Positions 25,671-34,858 of a stretch of DNA of 64,000 nucleotides are shown piece by piece. This DNA is from Photobacterium angustum (GTDB lineage Bacteria > Pseudomonadota > Gammaproteobacteria > Enterobacterales > Vibrionaceae). The stretch is taken from assembly GCF_003026365.1 (NCBI RefSeq), contig NZ_PYOM01000006.1, positions 62,001-126,000 of the forward strand, written 5' to 3'. The first letter of the stretch is position 1. The number at the start of each line of letters is the position of its first letter. Made by a program: the position numbers and the translations under genes. The notes under the pieces are model-generated. The model saw only the letters and a program-made list of their open reading frames with translations, was not told the origin of the DNA and searched no databases.

Positions 25671-27431
25671 ATGGAAACGAACACGCCTTTTTTGCTTCCA
25701 AGAAAAACGCCATTAGGTATTGCTGAGAATGTAGCTGAATGGATTACAGGACTAAAGCAGCTTAATCAGTATTATTTAAAACGCCCCATTGATTCAGATA
25801 GAACAACTTTTGTGCGCTATGCGTTGGAATCATTAGGGATTGATTATCAGCTCCAACAAGGCTCGGTACAAACAATCCCACAGCAAGGATCAACGTTGAT
25901 TGTTGCGAATCATCCTCTTGGTGGTGTGGAAGGTATTATTCTAGCTGAGCTTCTTCTCTCAGTGCGTGCTGATATAAAAATTTTGGCTAATGAATATTTA
26001 AAAACGGTGCCTGAATTAGATTCCTTATTTATTGGCGTCGATGTTTTTGAAAATCAATCCACAGTAAAAGCGAATGCAAAAGCAGTAAGAGAAGCACATC
26101 ATCATCTTGCAGAGGGGGGCTTATTACTGGTATTTCCTGCAGGAGAAGTATCGACTAAAGATCAAAAAAAACGGTTAGTCGATAAAAGTTGGAATCGCTC
26201 CGTAAGTCGCTTTATTCGCCGTCATGAAGCGGTTGTTGTTCCAATTTTTATTAATGGTGAAAACAGTAAAAAGTTTTATTTAGCAGGGAAAATTCATCCA
26301 TTATTACGTACTGCGATGCTTGGGCGAGAGATGCTAAATAAACGCCAACAATGTATAGGGCTAGCGATCGGTGAAGCTATACATTATTCGGAAGTGAAGA
26401 ATATTAAAGATGACTATCAACTAGTTAATTACTTACGGCTTAATACTTATCTTTTAGGTTCAAGCTATTTATCTCAGTCAACAAAGCAAGAAACAGTATC
26501 GAACCCTGAAATGGCGACGATCCATCCTCCTATCCCAGCTCAATTATTAGCCGCAGAAATTGCACATTTGCCTCATGATCAGAAGCTTATTGAAAACTCT
26601 CGTTTTGATGTCTATTGCACCACAGCAGCAGACGCACCACATTTATTGAAAGAAATTGGTCGAGTGCGAGAAATTAATTTTAGGGCTGTTGGGGAAGGCA
26701 CTGGAAAAGCATTGGACTTAGATCGGTTTGATGACTTTTATTATCATTTATTCGTATGGGATAAAGAGCAACAGCAGTTGGTTGGTGCATATCGCCTAGG
26801 AGCATCTGATCAAATCATACAACAGCAAGGGATAGAAGGTTTATACTCAAGAACCTTGTTTAATTATGATCAGGCGTTAGTGAAGCAGTTAGGTAAATCA
26901 TTAGAGTTAGGGCGATCTTTTGTTGCTCAGCCTTATCAGCGTAGTCTTAGCGCATTATTGTTACTGTGGAAAGGAATATGCGAGTTTGTATACCGTCATC
27001 CTCAATATACTCACTTATTTGGCCCTGTGAGTATAAGTAATGACTATAGTTTAGAAGCCCGCCAGTTATTAGCCGCTAGTCTAGAGGTACACCATTACGA
27101 TCAGCAGGTAGCAACGTTGGTAAAGCCTAGCTATCCTTTACCGAAAGGGGAGCGTTGTTATCATCACCCCGACATATTGGCAGCGCTTACTGATATTCAA
27201 CTGCTCTCAAAAGTTGTGAGTCGATTAGATAACGACAACAAAGGTGTTCCTGTCTTATTAAGGCAATATCTAGGATTAAATGGCAAGCTACTTTGCTTTA
27301 ATGTTGATCCTGCTTTTAATGATGCGTTGGATGGTTTAATTGTGGTTGATTTACGTCAGGTAGCAGAAAAGACGCTTGCTAAGTATATGGGGCTAAAAAA
27401 GACCAAGCAATATATTGCCTATCATCGATAG
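25671..27431 (+). CDS. olsF: Bifunctional acyltransferase, OlsF-like (ornithine lipid synthesis)
   Basis: A fusion of about 586 residues. The first half is a PlsC-type O-acyltransferase: VANHPLGGVEG near 78-88, the FPAGEVS motif near 162-168, and a late VVVPIFING strand. The second half (about 310-560) is the OlsB/GNAT N-acyltransferase type, with REINFRAVGEGTG, LVGAYRLG and ELGRSFV. OlsF enzymes of Serratia and Vibrio make ornithine lipids in both steps from one polypeptide, often when phosphate is limiting; the same layout here makes that role likely. The ATG at 25671 is chosen over GTG 25653. Membrane-associated. Confidence 0.82.
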   Translation: METNTPFLLPRKTPLGIAENVAEWITGLKQLNQYYLKRPIDSDRTTFVRYALESLGIDYQLQQGSVQTIPQQGSTLIVANHPLGGVEGIILAELLLSVRADIKILANEYLKTVPELDSLFIGVDVFENQSTVKANAKAVREAHHHLAEGGLLLVFPAGEVSTKDQKKRLVDKSWNRSVSRFIRRHEAVVVPIFINGENSKKFYLAGKIHPLLRTAMLGREMLNKRQQCIGLAIGEAIHYSEVKNIKDDYQLVNYLRLNTYLLGSSYLSQSTKQETVSNPEMATIHPPIPAQLLAAEIAHLPHDQKLIENSRFDVYCTTAADAPHLLKEIGRVREINFRAVGEGTGKALDLDRFDDFYYHLFVWDKEQQQLVGAYRLGASDQIIQQQGIEGLYSRTLFNYDQALVKQLGKSLELGRSFVAQPYQRSLSALLLLWKGICEFVYRHPQYTHLFGPVSISNDYSLEARQLLAASLEVHHYDQQVATLVKPSYPLPKGERCYHHPDILAALTDIQLLSKVVSRLDNDNKGVPVLLRQYLGLNGKLLCFNVDPAFNDALDGLIVVDLRQVAEKTLAKYMGLKKTKQYIAYHR

Positions 27432-27454
27432 TGATTAAATCGATTATTTTCATA

Positions 27455-27489
27455 ATGGGATAGCTTTACTATCAAGCTATCCCATTTTC
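27455..27489. terminator. Terminator between convergent genes
   Basis: ATGGGATAGCTT pairs with AAGCTATCCCAT over 12 bp around a 7-nt loop, followed by TTTTC on the plus strand. Confidence 0.85.
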
Positions 27490-27513
27490 ATGGTGCGGAA
27501 GAATGCCTGTTAT

Positions 27514-28548
27514 TTACTGATTAGGTTGCCATAACTTTTCAGCTCGTGTTCCGATAAACCAAAAGCTAAGTGCAAGTATCGCAAAGAAAAGTGCTTTATG
27601 GATCTCGCCCCAAAAATACGTGAAATACTCGGTATACAGCACAACTAACATAAAAGTAATACCGAATGTACGCGTCATAACATCATTAGCTTTTATGCCA
27701 ATAACAATTGCGATAGTACAACAAGTTAAAGCTAAAAGGCTCCATGCCCATAATTCCACTTGTTTTATCTGTGACCACTCATGAAAACTGTCATAGTTAC
27801 CGAATATAGTCAGTAGCCATAAAAAAGTGAAAAAATAGAACAGTCCAGCAAAACGCGTTGCTTCTGTTAGTGGCTTTACTATTTTTATTTTTGGAAAAAA
27901 TAGACTAATTAAGATGATGATGGCGCCAAAACAAGTAAATTGCAGCGGAATATTCATTCCTAAAAAGAGGTAATGGCTATCACTTAAATAGGACGTTTCT
28001 GAGAGTAAATAAAGCCCTGCACTTAGTAAGAAAAACAACCAAATTAGAACCGATCTTAACTTGATACCTAACCCACAATAGATGATGGCAGGAATAGCAA
28101 TATATAGACTTTCTCGCCAATGTTCAGCGAATGATGTTTTACTTAAAAAGCCGACAGAAACAGCCGTGAGTAAAACACCAAAAAAGAAAATTGCTTCATT
28201 GCTAATACTTTTTTCAGGGAATTTAGTACGCCTTCTAACGCCGAGATAGTATAAAGCGGCGGATAAAAACGCGGTAAAAATAGTTAAAACACTGGCTGGA
28301 GTATTAATCAATTTGGCCAATAACGACATTAAATAGTTATCAGCAACTAATAAAATGACGGAGAGGATAAAACAAGCAATAGCTATCCAGAATGAATAAA
28401 CAGCAAGCAGTTTCCAGTCAAAATTTGCGACTTGATAACTTTGTCGTAAGTGCTCACTTTGTTCCATACTTACAAGTTTTTCTTGTTCCCAGTGCGTAAT
28501 GGCTTCATCGAGGATTTGTGCTTTTCTTTTATTAAGCTTAAGTGTCAT
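27514..28548 (-). CDS. DUF2157-like polytopic membrane protein
   Basis: A 344-residue inner-membrane protein. An N-terminal soluble helix pair of about 45 residues (ITHWEQEKLVSMEQSEHL) precedes about ten hydrophobic segments. This order fits DUF2157. No transport or catalytic motif is visible. It is the last gene of a possible minus-strand run with the DUF1289 gene upstream (63 bp gap). Function unknown. Confidence 0.75.
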   Translation of the reverse strand: MTLKLNKRKAQILDEAITHWEQEKLVSMEQSEHLRQSYQVANFDWKLLAVYSFWIAIACFILSVILLVADNYLMSLLAKLINTPASVLTIFTAFLSAALYYLGVRRRTKFPEKSISNEAIFFFGVLLTAVSVGFLSKTSFAEHWRESLYIAIPAIIYCGLGIKLRSVLIWLFFLLSAGLYLLSETSYLSDSHYLFLGMNIPLQFTCFGAIIILISLFFPKIKIVKPLTEATRFAGLFYFFTFLWLLTIFGNYDSFHEWSQIKQVELWAWSLLALTCCTIAIVIGIKANDVMTRTFGITFMLVVLYTEYFTYFWGEIHKALFFAILALSFWFIGTRAEKLWQPNQ

Positions 28549-28611
28549 TTCACTGTCCTAGTAACAAAAGGCGTGCAAAGCGATCTAAATAAGTTAGAAC
28601 GCCATTTATTA

Positions 28612-28917
28612 TTAAGCGAGAGGTTGCTTTGATAAACACTGACGACATAAGCAGCGCCCTGAAGGGCAATCTTCAGTATCGCGTTTATCTAATTCGAAAC
28701 ACCAACACGTTGCCTTTCCTGCACTAATATCGCAATGTGCGGGTTCATGACATTCAGGGCAAGAATGAGTATCAGGTTCCCCTTTAATTTCAGCCATAAC
28801 TGATTCTCGCTTGGCATCATCAAAGTTTTGCCATTCGATAACTTCTTTCATGGTGCGTAAGCAACCACTACAGATACCATCACTATTCTTACACTTGGCA
28901 ACACATGGGCTTTTCAC
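28612..28917 (-). CDS. DUF1289 and cysteine-rich CWC protein
   Basis: A 101-residue protein with two metal-binding-like cysteine modules. Residues 1-45 match DUF1289: SPCVAKCKNSDGICSGC, then IEWQNFDDAKRESVM. Residues 50-101 match the cysteine-rich CWC type: CPEC, CDISAGKATCWCF, CPSGRCLCRQC. In total there are about 14 cysteines, suited to zinc or iron-sulfur binding. Both modules are of unknown function; related fusions occur in gammaproteobacteria. It lies 58 bp downstream of lhgO. Confidence 0.88.
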   Translation of the reverse strand: MKSPCVAKCKNSDGICSGCLRTMKEVIEWQNFDDAKRESVMAEIKGEPDTHSCPECHEPAHCDISAGKATCWCFELDKRDTEDCPSGRCLCRQCLSKQPLA

Positions 28918-28975
28918 TACAAGATCCCTTATTTACGTTAATTTTTGATGCTGGCGAGTATAACAAAAACATCAC

Positions 28976-30169
28976 TTACTCATAGCGTAGCTTATCAACA
29001 ATATACTGAGCGATAGGAAAACATGACGTAGCAGCTGGTGAGGGTGCGTTGCATACAACAAGACTTAATGCTGTTTGATGAAACATAAAATCATCAATCA
29101 GTTGACCTTTTTTACTCACCGCTTGAGCTCGTATCCCACAAGGATAAGGTTGTAAATCAGAAAGTGTTAATTGAGGGTAATAGGTCTGCACTTTAGCTAA
29201 ATAAGAGGGTTTCCATACTGCTTGAGTAAACTCTGTTAATGCTGATGATAAGTGTTTATATAGCAGAGGATATAGCCCTTTAAAGCTAAGTAAGTCCAAA
29301 CTATCTTTAAGATTAAACATTGGTGAATCATAAGCTTCACGCGCAAAATTGAGGACGGCATTAGGTCCAACAGTAATGCTGCCATCGATCATTTTTGTTA
29401 AGTGGATCCCAAGGAAAGGCAAGGAGGGATCTGGAACAGGATAGATTAAATGGTTAATTTGATCGTTGTGCTTGTTTGGGAGTTGATAGTAATCGCCTCT
29501 AAAAGGAATAATAGAAAATGAGGGTTGAGTACCAAGCATAGAAACAATTCTATCGGATTGTAGTCCGGCACACGCAATTAATTTACCCGCTAAGAATGTT
29601 TTAGTTTTACATTTAATAGCAATGCTATCAGTTTTTTCTTCTATTGCTTCAACGGTTTGATTAAAAATAACATGTCCGTTGTGTTGTCGGATCAACTCAA
29701 CAAGTTTTTGACAAATCAAATGATAATTAACGATAGCAGAATCTGGGACAAAAATAGCACTAATACCTGTAATATTAGGCTCTTTTTGTTTCAGTGCATC
29801 TTGATCGAGAAGGGTGATATTAATATCAAGATGAGCAGCTCGTAATACTAATTGTTGTAAACGTTGTTGCTCGGTTGGATTTGTGGCAACGACTAATTTT
29901 CCGCATTGTTCGAAAGGAATATCAAATTCATTACAAAAGGCTTTAATAGCTTGATTACCACGAAGACAAAAATCACTTTTTAAGCTGCCTGGAGTGTAAT
30001 AAATACCAGCATGTATGACACCGCTATTGTGGCCTGTTTGATGGAAAGCTTCATGAGCTTCTTTTTCGATAACCCATATCTTTTTTTGGGGAAAACGTTG
30101 TTGCAGTTCCCATGCTGTACTTAATCCAATTATTCCAGCCCCAATAACTAGAAAGTCACAATCTAACAC
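28976..30169 (-). CDS. lhgO: L-2-hydroxyglutarate oxidase / dehydrogenase
   Basis: A 397-residue FAD enzyme that oxidises L-2-hydroxyglutarate to 2-oxoglutarate at the inner membrane, feeding electrons to quinone. The FAD-binding motif VIGAGIIGLSTAWEL is at 7-21. HQTGHNSGVIHAGIYY is the LhgO/YgaF signature, and the C-terminus carries CNAPSPAATSCFPIA. The start is GTG with GGGAGG 5 nt upstream. No glaH/csiD is nearby, so here it may act in removing L-2-hydroxyglutarate made by side reactions. Confidence 0.93.
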   Translation of the reverse strand: MLDCDFLVIGAGIIGLSTAWELQQRFPQKKIWVIEKEAHEAFHQTGHNSGVIHAGIYYTPGSLKSDFCLRGNQAIKAFCNEFDIPFEQCGKLVVATNPTEQQRLQQLVLRAAHLDINITLLDQDALKQKEPNITGISAIFVPDSAIVNYHLICQKLVELIRQHNGHVIFNQTVEAIEEKTDSIAIKCKTKTFLAGKLIACAGLQSDRIVSMLGTQPSFSIIPFRGDYYQLPNKHNDQINHLIYPVPDPSLPFLGIHLTKMIDGSITVGPNAVLNFAREAYDSPMFNLKDSLDLLSFKGLYPLLYKHLSSALTEFTQAVWKPSYLAKVQTYYPQLTLSDLQPYPCGIRAQAVSKKGQLIDDFMFHQTALSLVVCNAPSPAATSCFPIAQYIVDKLRYE

Positions 30170-30250
30170 TAAAACCTCCCATTGATATGGTGATACCTAA
30201 TGAGAGTATCATAATGCTATTTACTATACGGTGTTGTTATTAAGTAGGTA

Positions 30251-30784
30251 TCATGATGAGGTTGTGATCTCATACAATGAAAGGTCATCACAGATATTAT
30301 CAATTGAAGCAATAGAAAGTTTATCAACAGGACACATACCCACTTTAAGCATAACCTTTGCAGGACCTGTGATGCTTTTACTGTGGCGTCCATAAATATG
30401 TTTGAGCTGTAATCGGTTAAAACCAAATTCTTTTAGACGTTCAACTGCTTCGGTACAATACCCGTTCCCCCAGTAAGGAACACCAATCCAATAGCCTAAT
30501 TGACCACTACCGTTTTGTATATTTTCAAGTCCAGCACAGCCAATCAGCTGGTGATTTGTTTTTAACGTTATCGCAAAGATCGCTGAGCTCTGGCTGAGCC
30601 AACCAGCTAAATGTTTACCAATCCATTTACCCGCCATACCGTCAGAGTAGGGGTGAGGAACACTGATAGTACTATTGGCAATATCGATATTGCCTGCTAA
30701 ATGTTGAATTTTTGTCGCATCTGATAATTGTAGCGGACGAAGAATTAATCTGTCAGTTGTTAGTTGCGGTTGTGATTGGTACAT
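30251..30784 (-). CDS. GNAT N-acetyltransferase (RimJ/RimL type)
   Basis: A 177-residue cytoplasmic acyl-CoA-dependent acetyltransferase. The RimL-like pattern is visible: TDRLILRPLQLSDA at the start, GQLGYWIGVPYWGNGYCTEAVERL as the acetyl-CoA loop region (residues 93-116), and the HIYGRHSKSITGPAKVMLKVGM end motif. Substrate unknown: ribosomal-protein N-terminus, amino sugar or antibiotic. It is 82 bp upstream of lhgO on the same strand. Confidence 0.88.
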   Translation of the reverse strand: MYQSQPQLTTDRLILRPLQLSDATKIQHLAGNIDIANSTISVPHPYSDGMAGKWIGKHLAGWLSQSSAIFAITLKTNHQLIGCAGLENIQNGSGQLGYWIGVPYWGNGYCTEAVERLKEFGFNRLQLKHIYGRHSKSITGPAKVMLKVGMCPVDKLSIASIDNICDDLSLYEITTSS

Positions 30785-30959
30785 AGTCTTGAAGTTCTCT
30801 CAACGTAGTCGTAAATGCAATTAAAGGCATATTGTTGAGCTATTAAAACGAATTTTGATATGTACGTCCTCGATTTGATCAAAGATTGCGCAATAAGAGG
30901 CGTGTTTATGAGTAGAGAAAATCAAAAATGTAGAATTGATCGCGATTATGCTGATGCGG

Positions 30960-31475
30960 TTATTTGATGCGGACTTTGGTTGGAATGTCTTTTTTCAAAG
31001 TGGTATTACGTGAATAAGCGTTGACTGTCGTTGTGGAGCTCCACATATCTTCGCTGTGTTGAATCACATTTGCTAGTGCTTGTTTTAAGAAGTTTTGTAT
31101 TTGAAGCTTAATTAACCAGCCAGTGCCTTTAATTTTAGGGGAAAAAGTAATGTGATAATGAATTTTACTTTGGGTTGCATTGATACTTTTAAACTTTATC
31201 CACCCACCATGTTCATTCACTGGAGCCCCCTGAATTATTTGGTAGTGAATGTGTTCATTTTCTTTAAAATCAATAACTTGTTCTTGATACGTAAATGGTC
31301 CTTGAATTACCTCTCGTATAGCACCAATCCCATTAATCTCTGGCTTTCCTGAGCGAATCAACGAGTATTTAGCATTAAAAAAACGCCCTAATTTAGCGTG
31401 ATCAGAAAGTAATGCAAAGAGAACGGTTTTAGGCACATTAGCGGTTAGCTCTAAAGTAACGGTATGAATCGTCAT
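30960..31475 (-). CDS. SRPBCC (START-like) family protein
   Basis: About 171 residues from ATG 31475 (MTIHTVTLELTANV), chosen because GGAGACGATA precedes it; the frame is open nine codons further upstream. The fold pattern VPKTVLFALLSDHAKLGRFF and GAIREVIQGPFTYQEQVIDF fits polyketide-cyclase/START-like ligand-binding domains. No catalytic residue is inferred. Cytoplasmic, monocistronic. Confidence 0.8.
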   Translation of the reverse strand: MTIHTVTLELTANVPKTVLFALLSDHAKLGRFFNAKYSLIRSGKPEINGIGAIREVIQGPFTYQEQVIDFKENEHIHYQIIQGAPVNEHGGWIKFKSINATQSKIHYHITFSPKIKGTGWLIKLQIQNFLKQALANVIQHSEDMWSSTTTVNAYSRNTTLKKDIPTKVRIK

Positions 31476-31502
31476 TATCGTCTCCATAGTACTTGATTGC
31501 AT

Positions 31503-32130
31503 TTAACATATCATTAACAAGTGATTCTTGGAAGTTAAAGTGTAAGCCTTAAGGGGATTTTTTTACTCTCTCATGGCATTAAAAGGAATGGAATCTCATA
31601 ATCTCAATAATAAAAAGTGAAAAATGGCAGTTTTGATTAAATTTTTTTAGAGGAAAGCACGTTGATATAAACTGTCTATTTCTATGAAATATACTTATTT
31701 TGCAATGAGTTAAGGTTGTCATTAATAGGATGTGATCACTTGTATAATAAAATAAAGAGTTGAATCACAAAAATAATCTATTTTAGTGGTTGTCAAATGA
31801 GCGAAAGATACATATATTGAGTCATCGATATAAATTGTTCGAGGTTTTTTAAGTAAGAAAACGTAGCTGATGATATTTAGCTATGGTTGCATTTCAATAC
31901 TTCCTATCGAACCCATATCTATAAAAATCATTTTAATAATCTACTGTGAACTTTTCTGATAGTTCGCAGCCTAAGATATATTAATAAAAAAGATGTTCAC
32001 AAAAAACTATTGCGATGTCATTTTTATGTCACATCAAGTTGTTTAAGTAGAACAGATAAGTAAAGAGTAAGAACGGTATTAATTTTAGTGATATCAACCT
32101 TACTCATATAAGATTAATGAGAGGTTTTAA
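31503..32130. other. Long AT-rich intergenic region
   Basis: About 630 bp without a credible protein gene on either strand. It must contain the promoter of the SRPBCC gene (left end) and of the 22-residue ORF at 32131. CCTTAAGG followed by a T-run near 31546-31565 is terminator-like but no gene precedes it. Confidence 0.35.
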
Positions 32131-32199
32131 ATGAAAACACGTAACCGTAGACAGTGGTTTTACTATAAAAATCAAACTACTAAAGTTGAAAAAGCATAA
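32131..32199 (+). CDS. Putative 22-residue basic small protein
   Basis: The ORF starts MKTRNRRQWFYYKNQ and ends KVEKA. GAGAGG lies 7 nt before the ATG. Rich in Lys, Arg and aromatics. The next terminator-like hairpin is at 32321. The strong ribosome-binding site is the main support; no family recognised. Confidence 0.4.
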   Translation: MKTRNRRQWFYYKNQTTKVEKA

Positions 32200-32320
32200 T
32201 CAATGCTAACAGAACGGCTTTCTTTTAGGTGATTCAGAAAGTCTTATACATTTAGAAAATTCCCAGCTAAATGTTCAAAATCTTAATAATGTAAATTTAA
32301 ATACTTATTGAGTATCAGTG

Positions 32321-32352
32321 GCCAGAAATAAATGAATATTTCTGGCTTTCTT
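32321..32352 (+). terminator. Rho-independent terminator
   Basis: GCCAGAAAT pairs with ATTTCTGGC, followed by TTTCTTAT. It could end the transcript with the 22-residue ORF. Confidence 0.7.
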
Positions 32353-32447
32353 ATATTTTAAATTCTCATTTAATAATATTTAAATAAATATTGAAATCAA
32401 AAGGCAAACGTTTGCTATTTTAAAAAATTAAATAATCCAATGGCTTG

Positions 32448-33014
32448 TTAATTGATAATACGCCCTTTTATTTTTGCATTATCTGGAATGCTTGTTATTT
32501 GAGTACCGTTAATGTGGATATCGCCATCAACGATGATTTGATTAGGAAGTTTAGTTATTTTGCTGTTGTTTAAGTAAAGATCCCCTTTGACATAGAGGTT
32601 ATCTGGAAGTTTTTGGATTTCAGTTCCCATTAAACTGAGATCTCCCTTTACTCTCATACCATAGTTAAGCTCTTTAATTTTTGAATGAGCAAGGTTAACG
32701 AATCCATCGACGTTAAATACCAAGGGGAGATACTCAATTTCAGTGTAAGCAAGATTAAGATTACCATTGACAGTCAGGCTACGTGGAAGTTGTGAAATTT
32801 TGCTTTTTTCAAGGTTCAAATTACCACTGATCACGAGAGGATCGGGCAATTGTATATCTCCACTATTTCTTAATGAGAGATTGCCATATGAATCGACATA
32901 GTTCAGTAAGTGAATAGGTGAAAGAACATAAGCATATAGTGGCGCAGAACTTCCTAGCAATAAAACAGTGGCGATCGTATGCAGAGTTAATCGTGTTTTT
33001 AATCGTTTTTCCAT
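32448..33014 (-). CDS. Exported repeat protein (pentapeptide/LRR-like solenoid)
   Basis: About 188 residues from ATG 33014 (MEKRLKTRLTLHTIAT), chosen because it starts a normal signal peptide ending SAPLYA; the frame is open 17 codons upstream. After the signal the protein is about six imperfect repeats of about 20-21 residues with the pattern LP-x(2)-L-x-V-x-G-N/D-L-x-L-x-x-T/S-x-I-x-x. This predicts a right- or left-handed solenoid with short parallel strands. It ends at an Ile-Ile-Asn. No anchor is seen, so it is periplasmic or secreted. Function unknown. Confidence 0.75.
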   Translation of the reverse strand: MEKRLKTRLTLHTIATVLLLGSSAPLYAYVLSPIHLLNYVDSYGNLSLRNSGDIQLPDPLVISGNLNLEKSKISQLPRSLTVNGNLNLAYTEIEYLPLVFNVDGFVNLAHSKIKELNYGMRVKGDLSLMGTEIQKLPDNLYVKGDLYLNNSKITKLPNQIIVDGDIHINGTQITSIPDNAKIKGRIIN

Positions 33015-33446
33015 TATTTCGTCATTCGTAATGTTTGAGTTTGGTTGCTCACGAGTTATGTCCATACTATTGCTATCGTGTTTAAAGGGCTTAACTTTAG
33101 TTATTACTTTATAAGTAATGAATTTTTGTGATTAGAGTAAATAGCGAAAGACTATTTTGGAACCAAGCTCAACATAAATGAAACATTTATTCCCAAAAGT
33201 CTTAGCTGACAGTCTAGCGATAAATAAAAAGCATAGTGATGAACTAGAGATCGACTTTATATTTTATTGTTTATATGGATTGTCATATATTTTGAAATAA
33301 ATACTTACACTTGAAGTGCTTTTTAGGCGCTTAAATTCAGCCTCATTCAGTTTGCATTTACCTAATAAAATAGTGTTTTATTCGTTAAGTTTTCATACAG
33401 GAGAAATACTTTAGTTTTGTTGCTAACGAAAAGGCAAAGGCATTTT
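33015..33446. other. Divergent intergenic region
   Basis: About 430 bp between the repeat protein (minus) and the outer-membrane protein (plus). It contains both promoters and no credible ORF. Confidence 0.4.
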
Positions 33447-33484
33447 GAAAGCCAATTAACCTTCCCCTTAGGTTAATGACTTTC
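33447..33484 (+). repeat. Hairpin in the leader of the outer-membrane protein gene
   Basis: Inner stem ATTAACCT with AGGTTAAT (8 bp, 7-nt C/T-rich loop) and outer stem GAAAG with CTTTC. It ends 29 bp before the ATG. There is no T-run, so an mRNA-stability or regulatory element is more likely than a terminator. Confidence 0.5.
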
Positions 33485-33513
33485 ATTTATAACAATAAGT
33501 TAGGAATAAAATC

Positions 33514-34080
33514 ATGAAAAAGTCTATTTTATCTACATTGGTATTAGCAGGCATTGTATCAGCACCAGCGATGGCAACAAATGTGGAAAAATTTATGGGT
33601 GGTGGTGTGGGTTATCAATTAGATAACTTTAAAGACGCTGCTAAAATGCATAGTGAAGATGCTAGCTACCAAATCCGTGGTGGTGTAATTGTCGATAACC
33701 ACCATCGTTTAATGGCGACTTATGGTTATAAAAAAGACAAATTTAATTTATCTGAAGCTGGTGCAGACAGTGTGAAAGCAAAGCATAAGCAAGATCTGTA
33801 TTTAGCCTCTTATGATTACCTAGTACCAGTCACTTCTAATATTAACCTTTTTGCTGGTGCGTCAATGGGTGCTGCTCACAATATAGTGACACATAAGGAA
33901 GATGGTAAGAAGAGCTCTACTGATTTTGTTTGGGGCGGACAGTTAGGTGCAATGATGCAGTTAACTGATAATATTTCATCAGATCTTACCTACCGTTATC
34001 TTGATCAAAATTACAAAGCAGATGGTGTTCGTTTAAAAGGAACAGAGCAAGTCGTTTGGAGTGTTGATTATAAATTCTAA
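33514..34080 (+). CDS. Outer-membrane beta-barrel protein
   Basis: A 188-residue small porin-like protein. The signal peptide ends APAMA-TNV (about residue 21). Alternating hydrophobic/polar strands follow (YQIRGGVIV, HRLMATYGYK, DLYLASYDYL, NLFAGASMGAAH, FVWGGQLGAMMQL, ISSDLTYRYLD) and the protein ends with Phe in VVWSVDYKF, the signal for BAM-dependent insertion. Length and about eight strands match the OmpA/OmpX-like barrels. Ligand or function unknown. Confidence 0.88.
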   Translation: MKKSILSTLVLAGIVSAPAMATNVEKFMGGGVGYQLDNFKDAAKMHSEDASYQIRGGVIVDNHHRLMATYGYKKDKFNLSEAGADSVKAKHKQDLYLASYDYLVPVTSNINLFAGASMGAAHNIVTHKEDGKKSSTDFVWGGQLGAMMQLTDNISSDLTYRYLDQNYKADGVRLKGTEQVVWSVDYKF

Positions 34081-34103
34081 TAAATTTAATCTTTTATAAA
34101 ACT

Positions 34104-34130
34104 TAGCACCTCACCTAAAGTGGGGTGCTA
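34104..34130 (+). repeat. Strong hairpin after the outer-membrane protein gene
   Basis: TAGCACCTCAC pairs with GTGGGGTGCTA (11 bp, one wobble) around a CTAAA loop. No T-run follows, so it may stabilise the mRNA 3' end rather than stop transcription. Confidence 0.55.
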
Positions 34131-34163
34131 TACGATGTAGAAGCTAAAAGGTAAGCAATAAAA

Positions 34164-34574
34164 TTATTTATTTGTTGTGATACTATAATCTGAATCACTA
34201 CCACTAAGCATAAATGTATTGTCGATAAATCTTTTTATCCTGCCATTTTCAAGTTCGGATTGTTGCATAACACGAAAAGTTCTCTTGATTCCTTCTGCAT
34301 CTATGGAGTGAGATAAATGCGTGTCTGTTATCTTAGTGCCGTCTTTTGAGGTAAAAAAGTTAACTACTTCAACTTTAACCTTTGCATTCTTTTTCAACCA
34401 GACCATACGTTGCTTAAAAGCATCAGCATCATATTCTTTATCATTAATATTGATATAGCAATCTTCCGTAAAATAATGATGAAACTTTGATGTGTCAGGA
34501 TTGATTAATATTTCCTGATATAACTTCTCGTAAGTTTTTATATTATCCCAGTCAGGAGCTCTTGATTCTGTCAT
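34164..34574 (-). CDS. SnoaL/NTF2-like domain protein
   Basis: About 136 residues from ATG 34574 (MTESRAPDWDNIKTYEKL), chosen because AAGGT lies upstream; the frame is open 25 codons further but without coding character. YEKLYQEILINPDTSKFHHYFTEDCYININ is the alpha-helix and first strand of the SnoaL/NTF2-like cone. No catalytic residues are inferred. Cytoplasmic; no operon partner. Confidence 0.7.
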   Translation of the reverse strand: MTESRAPDWDNIKTYEKLYQEILINPDTSKFHHYFTEDCYININDKEYDADAFKQRMVWLKKNAKVKVEVVNFFTSKDGTKITDTHLSHSIDAEGIKRTFRVMQQSELENGRIKRFIDNTFMLSGSDSDYSITTNK

Positions 34575-34858
34575 TGAGTGTACCTTTTGTTGTTTTATTA
34601 AAGCTGTGGTTACTTTAACAGACTGTTTTATTTTGTTTTGATAGTACACGACAATTGCTAGTGATTTTTCGCCAAAGATTAAGCGACATCTTTAGTCATT
34701 ATATCTGTCAATGTTACTTTTAATTGATCGTTAAATGCTCTTTTAGGGGGATCTTGTTCTAGATAAGTCGCTTTTTAGGAAGATACACAATGACGAAAAT
34801 ATGAATTCAGACAAAGTCGTATTATGATATGGCGCGTTTGAGATCATAGGCAGTAATA

